DNA from: Sipunculus nudus
Lineage: Eukaryota > Annelida > Sipuncula > Golfingiida > Sipunculidae
Direction: 5' to 3'
Assembly (NCBI GenBank): GCA_026874595.1
Contig: CM049321.1
Span: forward strand, 1,918,479 to 1,982,478
DNA: 64,000 bases
Shown: piece by piece, positions 52,363 to 63,475 of the stretch
Numbering within the stretch: the stretch's first letter is position 1
Layout of the letters: each line of letters starts with the position of its first letter
The notes under the pieces: generated by a model
Told to the model about the DNA's origin: nothing
Seen by the model: the letters and a program-made list of their open reading frames with translations, nothing else
Database searches by the model: none
Translations under genes and position numbers: made by a program

Positions 52363-54715
52363 GTTACGGCACAAATTGTCGCCCTGCACAAATTGTCGCC
52401 GGCACAATTTGTCGCCGGCACAAATTGTCGTCCTTAGGTGGCGACAACTTGTGAAGGCATTGACGGCACAAATTGTCGCCGGCACAAATTGTCGTCCTTA
52501 GGTGGCGACAAACTGTGTAGGCATTGTCGGCACAATTTGTCACCCTGCACGAATTGTCGCCAGCTACGATAATGAATACAATAACTTGTGTGCGTACATT
52601 CAAATGAAGGCTCTTTTTTATAACGAACCCCCGATATCCCGTATGTGGTACCAATGGATAGGTATCAGTCCCCTCTTTCCATTTATACCAAAATATAAAA
52701 GTCACTATGATGTCATATTAACCGATAACCGAAAAATCGACATTTATTTCGGAAAATATAGGAAAAATCAAAATGTCGTAGAAAATCACAGGAAAATCCA
52801 ATTTTCATGGGGTATTTTTGCAAAATAATAACGAAAACTACATGCACTAGTTTTAACTGAAACTAACTTCATAATTGATATATATTTATTAATAGCTAAA
52901 TGTGCATTTACACCTACCCCTAACCTCACACCTTAAAACAGTCACAGTATACCTGGGAAGGTGGTAGGTTTGATCTGCTTGCACCAGAATGAGGCCAAAG
53001 AATCAACCTGACGGTCGTTTAGCGATATATCTGAGGAATGTTTAGCGGCAGGAAAAAAATCGTTAGGGTTTTTTGTAAACCCCCCCCCCCCCCTCCCCAC
53101 CTTCGTAGAACTAGAGTTAAATAAACGAAAAGCAGATTTTCCAACTTATGTTGACAAACTTTTTCATGACAGACGATGAAATTGAAATGTATTTCATTCA
53201 GTCCTGCGAATCTTTCGTGTGAACATCAAAGAAAAATACCAGAACGATTATTTATTTTATAACATTAACCAATAGAGAGATCATAAACTGGGCAGTCCGT
53301 CGAGGGCGCAAAATCGAGTCAGTCTGATGCCAGAGTAAAAGGGGCCCTAGTCCACCAGAGAAAAATGTTTGCCTTCCATAGAAAAATAATGTTGTTTGTA
53401 GTGATGACTGCCTTTACGGTAGAGCCCGGACTAATATTACAGGTACTTTTATTCCTACTACACCTTCATAACTCTCGTCTACCTGAGCCATTTTTTGTAA
53501 CATTAATTATGACTGAAGAGGGGATGGTAACCACCCCCTCAAGGATTTTTAAATTGACGCACATAAAGTACTAGTGTTTACTGAGATTGTATAATGTCTC
53601 CTCTATCTAGGTAAACAAAGATCATGACAATCGGCCACGGTGTTACGTAATAATGACGTCATAAAATTGACCGACCCGAAAATTTTGATAATTTGGCTGA
53701 TACTGGGAAAAATATACTATGTAAGTTTCAGCTCCGTACCATAATGATATTTTTTAAATGGCGACTTACAAATGTCCGCAGTGGCAACCACCATTTTTTA
53801 CCCCGAGATTTTTTTTATCATAATTACCGCAAAGGACGAACTTACAGTTATTTTAATGCCTAGGTTGGATTCTCTTTGCGTTTTATGCAGTGAAAAAAAA
53901 ATCTCGAGAGGGACCACACCTTTCAATGGACGAGGTTTAACGGCTAAAATATAGTGTATTAAACGTGATGCTAGCCGATATTAACAATCTCCAGTTATAT
54001 ATAAATGGAGGGTCGAAAGTAAATTTAGGAAACCAGTGTATCAGCAACTAAACAAGTGGCCTATGGGCCATGACGCTCAGCTGTATTCAGGGTAACATTG
54101 TTCTAAGGTTATAGGTCACAGTGACCTAATTTCATGTTTCCATGAATAACATTTATGGACCTCCCTGGATGTATAATAAGAAGTTGCTTGTCTAAACAGT
54201 TAAAATTTGTGCTTTTAACAGATGACCACATTTTTAAAGGTTTTGAAAATAGAGAAAGGCCTCCGTAAAATTAAGAAAAATATAGGTGGCGCCACCAAAC
54301 TGCAAAATCTGATGGAACACTCCATGATCCAAAATCAGGCAAAGAATCATGATGATCAATGCGTTTGTTATTCATATATATATAAGATTAAGATAATGAG
54401 ACAATTGCACCCAGATATGTATAAGAGTAAGTGTATGCATTATTGTTGAGAATTGCTGTATTCATTATCGTAGCTGGCGACAATTTGTGCAGGGCGACAA
54501 ATTGTGCCGACAATGCCTACACAGTTTGTCGCCCCCTAAGAACGACAATTTGTGCCGGCGACAATTTGTGCCGTCAATGCCTTCACAAGTTGTCGGCACC
54601 TAAGGACGACAATTTGTGCCGGCGACAAATTGTGCCGGCGACAATTTGTGCCGACAGCCCCTGCACAAATTGTCGCCGGCGACAATTTGTGCAGGGCGAC
54701 AATTTGTGCCGTAAC
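52363..54715. mobile_element. 2.35-kb element with motif-built long TIRs
   Basis: Inverted arms at about 52363-52590 and 54450-54715 start GTTACGGCACAAATTGTCGC and consist largely of iterated GGCGACAATTTGTGCC-type motifs in both orientations, with a shared inner border CGCCAGCTACGATAATGAAT. The flanks GACCCTGT and AACCCTGT form a probable 8-bp target duplication with one mismatch, suggesting a hAT-like or other 8-bp-TSD transposase. The 1.9-kb interior has no recognisable transposase, so the element is non-autonomous. Confidence 0.82.
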
Positions 54716-54855
54716 AACCCTGTTTCCCACTCAACAAATGAAATTAAACCAAATTACGCCGTTCTTCATTCATGTAACTAAAGGTTGTGATTTTGGGACA
54801 AAAAGTCATGCCTGTCATCTGAGTGCCGTCAATTGTAATGAAAATATATACAGAT
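54716..54855 (-). other. 3' untranslated start of the modular gene
   Basis: 140 bp between the stop codon and the TIR element. No poly(A) signal is seen here on the minus strand. Confidence 0.45.
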
Positions 54856-57800
54856 TTAAAAGATATATGCTTCAGTCAAGACGAACACACAAAGCGAAGC
54901 AAAATATGTCATCAACAGAGGTGTCACGTGACTTCGTTGTCTGCTCGCACTTCCTGCCACGTAGAGTGTAGCCCGGCTCGGAAGCACGCCTGAGTTACAC
55001 AGAGATCCACTACAGCACACGTGACAGGAAGTGGTCAGCCCTGACCATGCGCGGTGCAACCCGTCCAGTTTCTGCACAGGAAGTGGTGAGGATCCAGTAA
55101 AACCCAGTGATGTCCTGCCGATAAGTTTAAACAACTCTTTACATGATCTAGTTACATTCACGTCTGTTGGTGAGGTACATTCTGTTTTCCTTGCACATCT
55201 TTTGCTGAAATGAAATTGGTTGTCAATCATACTGAAGGCGTGCAGGCACACAGCCTTGTTTTCACAAGACTCCTGCTCCCCTGCACAGGCCACGCCCCCT
55301 CGCAGATCAGACACTGTCGTTTTACATTTCTTGCATTTATTCGCTTGACACGGGGTGATAACACATTCTTCTTCCTGTTTGGCTGTGACGTCCTGACCAC
55401 TTCGATGACACGTGCGTGAACGTGACCTTATTCCGACACCACACTGCGCATCACATGATCCCCACGTGCTCCATGTACTGCAACTCGTGTCCGTGCTGCT
55501 AATTTCACATGACGTCATCTCGCAGAGTATCCAAGACTCGGTTTCGCCGCTACAATTCCGTCCGCCATATTGAGGATTTGGAGAGTCGCACAACCTCCTT
55601 GCGGGGGCAAACCCGTGGCCGCACGTGACCGAACAAGGCCCCACCGTCGTCCATTCTCCGAACTCCCCATCTACAGGGGGGCAAGGGGGGAATTGGCACC
55701 CATCCGATTGGGAGTCCGGCCCATCACAGAAAGGCTCCAATATATCGCCCAACAAGGAGTCACATGACCTCTCGCGATATCTCGTTCCAGTCCCGCAGGT
55801 ACGAGAACACGTGCTCCAAGATGTCCAAAGGCCCCATATTCCAGGATTTCCTGCATAGGTCTGACATTGCTCCCCGGTGTATCCAGGCACGCAGTCGCAT
55901 TCATATCGGTTGTCAAGGTTACGGCAGGCTCCATTGTTCAAACAGGGGTTGCTGGCGCATTCATTAACATCGATTTCACAATGTGTTCCTGCAGCACCGG
56001 CATGACAGTCACAAATGTACCCGTTTACCCCATCTCGACATACCCCGGAGTTCTGGCAGGGGTTGCTACCGCACTCGTTGACATTTGTCTCACAACGTTC
56101 ACCAACTATTCCGTGTGGACACTCACACCGGAAGCTGTCCAGCCGATCTATACATGTACCGTTGTTATAGCACGGTAGACTTGCGCAGTCGTCTATATCT
56201 GTTTCACAGTTGGGTCCGGTGAAGCCGGCCAGGCACTGACATTGGTAGAAGCCGACTCTGTCTAAACATGCAGAGCCATGGAGGCATGGGGAGCCGGAAC
56301 ACTCATTGATATCTGTTTGACAGATGTCGCCAGTGAAACCAACTGGGCATGCGCACGAGAAGTTGTTGATTAAGTCTGTACAGTTTCCGCCATTTTGACA
56401 TGGTGATGAAGCACATTCGTCAAGATCTGACTCGCAGTTGGATCCCGACAAACCATCGCCGCACAAACAAATGTAGTAGTTAACTTGGTCAACACAGGTG
56501 CCGCCATTTTGACAAGTTGTGTTTGTGCAGTCATCAATATTTATTTCACAGCGGGGACCAGTCAGTCCGGCAGCACAAGTACAGTTGTATCCCCCATACT
56601 CAGCAACACAAGTTCCATTGTACAAACAAGGCCTGCTACTGCACGGGTCATAATCTGTCTCGCACAAAAGATGGCCGGCTTGGTCACATGATACAGACTT
56701 GGTGTATAGATGGGAGCTGGTCCACACCCCAGTCACGTGATCGAAGTTGCTGAGTATGTTGCACTCTCTGGGCATTGGAGGAGCTGTAGTCCATACACTA
56801 AAGGCTTGGGGACCGCCACAGATGTCAGTTTCCCGTCCGAGACACGGCTTGTGACATTGCAAGGACATTCCGTACATTCCATACCTGTCTCCACAATAAC
56901 ACTTGTTCCCATCCTTTAATGCGGCGTATTTGTGACCATAACACATCCCCAGGCAGTGAGATACCTCTTGTAATTCGTTCTGTTCTATTATTGTTAATTC
57001 TGACGGAGAGCCGTCCCAGTAACATCCCACATAGTTGTCCGGAAGCGGCGTTCGTCCTCTCTTCTCGAAGACAATTTTGTAAAAGCTGTCCTGAGAACCG
57101 GGCATATAATTCTCGCACGGGTGCTCCATGGTGTAACACTGGTTTTGATCGAAATTAAACTGGAATGACAAACACGTAATCTGGCTTTCACACAGTTCCC
57201 GGCATGTCTCGAAGGTCCGTGGTCCAGTGCTGATATGGAAGGGGTACATGCAGTCACTGTTGCGCATGCTCCATGAAGTAATGTTGGTGACATCACTGTA
57301 TTGGAATGTCAGTCTGGTACTGTCCGTGGCTGGTACTGCGCATGTCGCAGACTTCAGTTCACACAGATCTCGGTTGTTTGATCCGATACCGAAGTCGAAT
57401 CCGACACAGATGGAAAGCGACCGGCACGAGGCCTCGCAGTACTCGATCGGAAGAGATCCAGTGTTGATCGTATTCCCAGGACACGCCCCCTGGCGGGCAT
57501 GGTAGCCGATTTTCTCCGGCACTGCCCATATCTCTATTTCATTATAGCCGTTATAGTCGCTGGTATAGACACTTAACGACGTAATCTTTACATAAGAAGT
57601 GTTTCTGGGCGGCTGGAGGATGATATCGTCAAAGACCATGCCGGAAGTATCCTCATTGTTTACGCCTTTACGCTGCTGTAGCTCCGCCTCTTTGGTGTAG
57701 CCGTCTGAAAACTCGAGTTCAACATCTCTGAACGAGTTACAGCGACAGAACCTCTGCATGATCCGGACCCGTGCGACAGCAAACTCCCGGATCAAGGAAA

Positions 57801-59238
57801 TCTTAATCCAGGCCCCTGATCCTTCGTTATTGGAGATCCAGGCGTTGGAAGGAGTCGCCACGTCATCGATGGCCTTGGTACATTCACTTCCGGGCGACTG
57901 ATACGAGGATGCCGTACAAGACCCTAATCTCTTTAAGCTGGACACGCGAATTAACAAACCATCGCGCAGTGACATAGCATCACGTGACTGATAGCCGTCG
58001 TCGTTTTTCTGTCCAAGATGGAACCGTACATCAGTGATCTGATTGCCATTCAGATAGTTCTGCACTGACGTCATTTCCGCTTCCGTGTCGATGAGAGTTT
58101 GCGTTCCATTCACTGCGTGACTGCAGACCTGTTCGCCATCTGTGTTGCGGTATATACCTTGTATTTGGACATAACGCTCAACTGGCGTCACGAATACTTC
58201 TACCTCACACAGCGTGAGGATTCGATCGTCCCCCGGGACGGTTATGATGACATAACGTCCGGCCACGGGAACATTGCAGGGGTAGATTGCGCGATCTTCC
58301 ACGACTCCCGAGTGACGTAGACAAATCTTCTCCTCGCCACGCTCATTGGTCACTTGATCAAACATTGACGTCACGTTCACATGGAAACCAACAAGACGGT
58401 CACCACAACAGTCCTTTCTGTTTGCTATCACCAATTCCGTGAGGAGTACGTACGAGCCCAAATCGACCAGCCACCAGGGGTCGCTCTCTTGCCTGGTGTG
58501 ACTGCAGGTTCTGTCAGCCAGAAGCATTCCACCAGGATTACCGTCCACGGCTAGTGAAGCATCGTAGATCCCCAGTGTGGAGCTTTGGTATGCGTCTTTC
58601 CCAACTGTAAATGTCGTGATAAGTCTTTTGTAATACGTGTAGCCATTGGATGGGATAACGACAGGTGGGTAACAGGGAGTTGTCATGGGAACACAGCCAG
58701 TCTTTGATATGTGGTACCCTCCGCAGTCTGCGCGCGCATCACACGCTGCCTTACACTCCTGCTGGCTGATCATATGACCAAGTACCACGAGGTCAGCGAT
58801 GACGTCATGCGTGTCTAAGCAGATACCAGGCCTTGATATGTAGTCCCCTTGATCCAAGCAGTCGAATCTTACATTTTCCGTGACAACAGAGCTTGTTTGA
58901 GAATCGTAAACTTGTGTAATGGTGGTGATTTGCTCGGGGTGGTCAACTTGGTCGCTATTCAGCGTGTAAACAACAAGCGGCACGGCGTCGATGTCGAACA
59001 ATACTACCCATAGAAGCTGGTTGTCCGCAGGGTTCAGAAGACGACCAAGATACCAGATTTTCAACTCGTGTTTCCACAGAGGCTGCCCATAGAATTTCAT
59101 GGGCATGAGGTGATATATTCCAAGCATATCCGGAATGACGTCACTTCCGTAAAACAATAGTGTTTTGCAGTCACTTTTATGGGTAGCTGTGGCAGAAGTC
59201 AGCAGTGTAATTATACGGATTAATGAGCGCCAGTCCAT
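54856..59238 (-). CDS. Modular PAN / fucolectin / WSC / EGF / TSP1 / Ly6 surface protein
   Basis: 1460 aa in one exon. Residues 1-19 signal peptide; 24-125 unrecognised (HELKIWYLGRLLNP); 127-205 PAN/apple; 210-350 fucolectin-like F5/8C fold (WWLVDLGSY, NRKDCCGDRLVGF); about 436-572 second discoidin-like domain; 578-650 and 655-722 PAN; 733-816 WSC (YVGCYWD, CYCGDRYG, CGGP); 861-1125 seven EGF, six of them with DIDDC, DLDEC or VNEC-type calcium motifs; 1133-1186, 1190-1244 and 1251-1297 TSP1 (WTSWSTCSRTCG); about 1300-1415 Cys-rich ending CCSGSLCN as in Ly6/uPAR; 1437-1460 hydrophobic tail without a cytoplasmic end, fitting a GPI signal. These domains bind glycans, matrix and proteins; a role in adhesion, immunity or secreted matrix is inference. 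The ATG at 59238 is the first in frame and gives a signal peptide. A possible 5' UTR acceptor CTTATCGCAG lies just upstream. Confidence 0.93.
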   Translation of the reverse strand: MDWRSLIRIITLLTSATATHKSDCKTLLFYGSDVIPDMLGIYHLMPMKFYGQPLWKHELKIWYLGRLLNPADNQLLWVVLFDIDAVPLVVYTLNSDQVDHPEQITTITQVYDSQTSSVVTENVRFDCLDQGDYISRPGICLDTHDVIADLVVLGHMISQQECKAACDARADCGGYHISKTGCVPMTTPCYPPVVIPSNGYTYYKRLITTFTVGKDAYQSSTLGIYDASLAVDGNPGGMLLADRTCSHTRQESDPWWLVDLGSYVLLTELVIANRKDCCGDRLVGFHVNVTSMFDQVTNERGEEKICLRHSGVVEDRAIYPCNVPVAGRYVIITVPGDDRILTLCEVEVFVTPVERYVQIQGIYRNTDGEQVCSHAVNGTQTLIDTEAEMTSVQNYLNGNQITDVRFHLGQKNDDGYQSRDAMSLRDGLLIRVSSLKRLGSCTASSYQSPGSECTKAIDDVATPSNAWISNNEGSGAWIKISLIREFAVARVRIMQRFCRCNSFRDVELEFSDGYTKEAELQQRKGVNNEDTSGMVFDDIILQPPRNTSYVKITSLSVYTSDYNGYNEIEIWAVPEKIGYHARQGACPGNTINTGSLPIEYCEASCRSLSICVGFDFGIGSNNRDLCELKSATCAVPATDSTRLTFQYSDVTNITSWSMRNSDCMYPFHISTGPRTFETCRELCESQITCLSFQFNFDQNQCYTMEHPCENYMPGSQDSFYKIVFEKRGRTPLPDNYVGCYWDGSPSELTIIEQNELQEVSHCLGMCYGHKYAALKDGNKCYCGDRYGMYGMSLQCHKPCLGRETDICGGPQAFSVWTTAPPMPRECNILSNFDHVTGVWTSSHLYTKSVSCDQAGHLLCETDYDPCSSRPCLYNGTCVAEYGGYNCTCAAGLTGPRCEINIDDCTNTTCQNGGTCVDQVNYYICLCGDGLSGSNCESDLDECASSPCQNGGNCTDLINNFSCACPVGFTGDICQTDINECSGSPCLHGSACLDRVGFYQCQCLAGFTGPNCETDIDDCASLPCYNNGTCIDRLDSFRCECPHGIVGERCETNVNECGSNPCQNSGVCRDGVNGYICDCHAGAAGTHCEIDVNECASNPCLNNGACRNLDNRYECDCVPGYTGEQCQTYAGNPGIWGLWTSWSTCSRTCGTGTRYRERSCDSLLGDILEPFCDGPDSQSDGCQFPPCPPVDGEFGEWTTVGPCSVTCGHGFAPARRLCDSPNPQYGGRNCSGETESWILCEMTSCEISSTDTSCSTWSTWGSCDAQCGVGIRSRSRTCHRSGQDVTAKQEEECVITPCQANKCKKCKTTVSDLRGGVACAGEQESCENKAVCLHAFSMIDNQFHFSKRCARKTECTSPTDVNVTRSCKELFKLIGRTSLGFTGSSPLPVQKLDGLHRAWSGLTTSCHVCCSGSLCNSGVLPSRATLYVAGSASRQRSHVTPLLMTYFASLCVFVLTEAYIF

Positions 59239-59796
59239 TTTTTGTTATTTTCGTTGAGTCAGAAATACCTTCCACTGCGATAAGATGCTTACGTTTAACG
59301 TCTGATGCTTTGTAATACGGAAAACTCTTCGTATACCTCAGTATCAGACCAAGGTGGGTACTTTGTGGAATATTCGTTTATATACCGATACAGCTGACCA
59401 CCCCGCTCCCTGGTTTTAATGGTTACATTGAATAACAGTACGATTAGATGCTCTAACAGCACTACCCGTTCAATTAGCCACCCCACGTAACTGATATTTC
59501 TGTCTAGCAGATCTTACACATACAAAACGCGTTAAGACTCGTACATAAGACGGTGCTTTAAGAAGTATATGGTTTCATCAATTAGCAGTGAGTAACACAA
59601 TGAACTTTGAGTCCAATAGTATCGAATTACTTAATTATAAGCTCACGGACCACTTGATATCCCTAACAGTAAATAGGCTACGCTACACGACATAACTACC
59701 GCTGTTCCGCATTTCTTTGCTGGTTTGATATTGTGCATAAGTTCAAATTTTGGAACTGCTAGAATATTTGTTACTTGCCAGTTTCGTCCACGCAAA
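59239..59796. other. Upstream region of the modular gene
   Basis: Presumed promoter and 5' UTR side on the minus strand. No clear TATA box or CpG island could be placed. Confidence 0.4.
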
Positions 59797-59798
59797 CA

Positions 59799-59872
<74 letters not shown>
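59797..59872. repeat. (CT)n(AT)n compound microsatellite
   Basis: About 20 CT repeats followed by about 15 AT repeats. Confidence 0.95.
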
Positions 59873-59875
<3 letters not shown>

Positions 59876-60075
59876 AAATTTGGTTGTTAAACTAAATTCG
59901 ATGACTGAGAGGTAATGGTTTGGTTGTTGACACTTATTCGTCGCACAATGTTAAGTTTTAATGCTGTTCTCTAAAAATAATAAAAAATTACATTATTTTG
60001 AAAAAGTGACTTCGTTGTATGTACATATAAAGTCGTTTGTAAACGATTATGCAAATTTGCGACACATACACACGT

Positions 60076-60078
<3 letters not shown>

Positions 60079-60124
<46 letters not shown>
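60079..60124. repeat. (AT)n microsatellite
   Basis: About 22 TA/AT dinucleotides. Confidence 0.95.
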
Positions 60125-60127
<3 letters not shown>

Positions 60128-61790
60128 ACTTGTAGCTAAAGTGTATTCCTATGAAACAATATCGTAGTACAAACCTGATGAAGTTCAAATATAACTGAAA
60201 ATTAATTAATTATAATCTCTTCCATATGGTAGAGCACTATATCACCAGGATGTACTGAATTCATGCTATTTGAACATTGCAGAGTATATATATGTGTCAT
60301 AATCATAGTCATTTAATAATAAATTGATATCTGTCAATAAACAATCATAAGATTACTTTAATAAAATAAGCATTTAAACATGTGGTTGAATAAACCGCCA
60401 TATGTTATATGAAGTAATTTATATAGCATGTAAAAATGTGGTGGAATAAACCGCCATACATTATTTGCAGTATTTTATATATTATCAATTATATTTTCTA
60501 TTATAAATTTATATTCTTTTTCTCGTCTCATACATCGAAACACCATCATTCTTTATTTTTCATTCAACACTGGAGAAAAAAATTAGGATTATTTTCTTAA
60601 ATAAATCATGTCTTATATTGATAAAATCATTCAGGGCGTCTGCTCGTGCATCTAAGCATATTTAAATATAAATATACGATTGTTTACGCCACAAACACAT
60701 AATACATGGAGATTATTTGATTTCTATCACTTCGCATACAAATATGTACATATTCCGTTGAACATATTTAAATTGACTTGTGTACACTATGCATTAATTT
60801 TTGTAAAATCTTACTCGATGATTAAAGGCAAAAGAGACAGATGATCGATTATAAATCGATTATTTTATGTACTACTATTATTACCGTGTAAATCTGCTGT
60901 AGAGAATTATCTAAAAATATTTACCGAGTAAATTTAGTCTTTCTTGTATATCACGCTAAAAGGTCAAGGTAACGGCCGGGTTTTTGACACTTACCGTCGA
61001 TTCTGAGTCCCGACCCGTCCCCTTAATTAAAGAACTTTGGGCCCCTCCTTTTCCTAAATCCTCGAACCCCCCCCCCCCCCCCCTCCCGTTCTGTTTTACC
61101 TTTGTCCAGGATCACAAATGTTATAAGTGAAAATATAATGATATTCATCCGTATTGGTCGAACCACTTTCTGTGAAGCCCTGGGCTAGAGAGGTTAAAGG
61201 TAATAAATCTTACTCCATCCTTATCATTACACCCAACGCTGTAGTCTGAATCATATGTTGCATTTAAAACCTGACGTAATAAATTTGATTAAAGTTGCAT
61301 TTAGCTCATCAATTGGAGGGCAATGATGAAATTGGTTATATCTCGCTGATGCTCGGCGGAGAACGGTTGACAGTCAACATTTTATCGACTGGTAGTTATC
61401 GCTATATGTAAAACACCAGGCGAGGTATCAGATCATTCCATATATGAATATTTATAATTTCCACGGAATGTTTATATTACCCACATAGAATTAAGAAGAA
61501 TGGAACAGACCAATTTTCCTGTGACTTACGGTTAAACTGAGGCGCAAAGCTAGTATCACCTTGCATTACAATTAAAAACGCCTTCTTTTTTACTTACCGT
61601 ATTCTCCACTTCGCGTGAACGTACATACTACCTCTTGCTCTGAAGTACTGATAGTGCTTCATAGGTGTCACTGTTGTGACAAGTTAACAAAACGTGCCTA
61701 TCGTTTATCTGTGAAGTCCCAATATAGCGCCTACTGAGGTGCATATTCGAAATTTTCCTATATCCTGGTTAGGTTTCATGGGCTTCAGTT
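60125..61790. other. Gene-free AT-rich stretch
   Basis: No supported gene. Two AACATGTGGTTGAATAAACC / AAATGTGGTGGAATAAACCG units (about 60378-60470) form a small tandem pair, and a C-run lies at 61070-61083. Confidence 0.5.
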
Positions 61791-61794
61791 TATG

Positions 61795-62100
61795 CGGCCC
61801 ATAAAATGCACCGGGGCTTCAAAACACACCAGCGGCGTATGTATCAATGTAGTGAAAAGGGTAATGTAGTGCGTTCAAGTGTGTTGGACAAGATATGTGA
61901 CAAGGCAAATTACATAAACATGGGTGATTTTGTGGTAAAGACTTCACGGAATAAGTGATAATTTGTGAGTATGTGAAATTTAAACAGGTGTCCCTTTAAA
62001 TGTAACATATTTTGAATTCATAGTTTGACAGTCGAGACAAGAAGTCCTTGAGTAGAAACGACCTCTGGCGGAAGGGTGTCGTATATTCAACGTTCATTGG
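61795..62100. repeat. Diverged repeat A, copy 1
   Basis: Shares CACCGGGG, ACACCAG(C/T)GGCGTA, GGTAAAGACTTCAC and AGTAGAAACGACCTCTGGCG blocks with 63222-63475 in the same order. Confidence 0.7.
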
Positions 62101-62689
62101 TCGGTCTACTCTGTGTATATCTTTGGGTGAGAGTAATTTGGTTTTAATGAATTCTGGATTTAAAATACCCAGGTCGGCTTATTCTTTGCGAGTGTTATAG
62201 ATTCGTGATGTTCGCGAAAGACCCAATATCGCGAAAATCAAACCATCGTGAATAAAATGTCCCAACTACAAATGTGAAAATTAATTCATACTGCAGACTC
62301 AGTGACATCTGATGCATATATACTATCCCTTGACGTTAGCGAGGCAAAATTTTGTCATTTTTTATATTAGCAGATCTTTTATGTTATACATGTACACTAA
62401 TATTGATATTATAAATATTTTCAGATATTTTGTATTATCTGCCGATAATGAACAAGAATTTCCACTCGTGTGATGTTTTCCGGGATCCTTTTAAAAAAGA
62501 GAAGCTTTTTGTGAATAAATTAAATATTTGCATTGAGTGTAGGGCACAACTCGTAATCGTGAGGACCAAAATCACGAAACTCTTCATTCTCAGAAGTTAA
62601 AAAAGATCACTTTGCAGACATGAAGTTAGGTATTTGCGAACTTCTAATATATTCTCCGAGTTATGAGGCGTGTTTGATCACCCCATAAT

Positions 62690-62810
62690 AATTAAAAATT
62701 TGATACAAAATCTGCTATATCTCAATGATTAGTGCATGTATTCCCATGTATCCTACCTTGAATATTGATCATAATTCGTTTTATCAGTTCCTGCAGACTG
62801 GTGGAGCGAC
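62690..62810. repeat. Diverged repeat B, copy 1
   Basis: Shares ATTAGTGCATG, CCTACCTTGAATATTGATCA and ATCAGTTCCT with 62990-63110. Confidence 0.75.
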
Positions 62811-62989
62811 CAGTATTATTTTATATTTTCACGCACTTTCCCTATATTTGTAGACTGAGAAATACATGCAGCAAGGTGCCCGTTTCTCAGTTGTGGTTTC
62901 ATCTAGTATCCTGAAACCGCATACATTTCTTGATCATGACTAGTTTTGTTTAGTTTTGACTACACTACTTGTGCAGTGATCCCCATTCA

Positions 62990-63110
62990 TCATAATATTT
63001 AAAAAAAATGATACAAAGTCTGCTGTATCTGGATAATTAGTGCATGGATTGCCATGAATCCTACCTTGAATATTGATCATGGACGGTTTCATCAGTTCCT
63101 ATAAAGACTT
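62990..63110. repeat. Diverged repeat B, copy 2
   Basis: Second copy of the unit of about 120 bp at 62690-62810, about 85% alike by eye. Confidence 0.75.
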
Positions 63111-63221
63111 GGGAAACCTGTATTTCCTTCAAATTTTGTGCATTTTGCATGAAATTATGAATAAAGACGGAAGTGTTGGTCTTCCCCATCGTTTATTTAT
63201 TGTATATATACATTTTAAATA

Positions 63222-63475
63222 AATACACCGGGGTTTCTAAAAACACCAGTGGCGTAGGTATAGCAAGGGGATAATGTAGTCCGATTAAATATTTTGATAA
63301 AGAATGGTGACAAGACAGATTATATTAACATCGGTTTTTTTTTGGGTAAAGACTTCACAGTAAAACTACTATTTAGTTGGCACTCGCAGGTAAAAAGTAA
63401 ACACATTTTATTCTACACCGCCTAAATGGAAGGGATTCGTTTAAGTAGAAACGACCTCTGGCGGAAAGGGTGATG
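63222..63475. repeat. Diverged repeat A, copy 2
   Basis: Second copy of the repeat at 61795-62100, same orientation, slightly shorter. Confidence 0.7.

Noticed and set aside
52292-54730. Inverted repeats as an intron-less hairpin RNA gene
   Set aside because: Flanking near-identical 8-mers and long terminal inverted arms fit a transposon better; no evidence of transcription.
54431-54781. Repeat-type Cys/Arg-rich frames in the TIR arms
   Set aside because: Both strands and several phases are open simply because the iterated motif lacks stops; the translation is motif periodicity.
55031-58320. Many plus-strand frames of 60-100 codons
   Set aside because: Antisense shadows of the 1460-aa modular gene.
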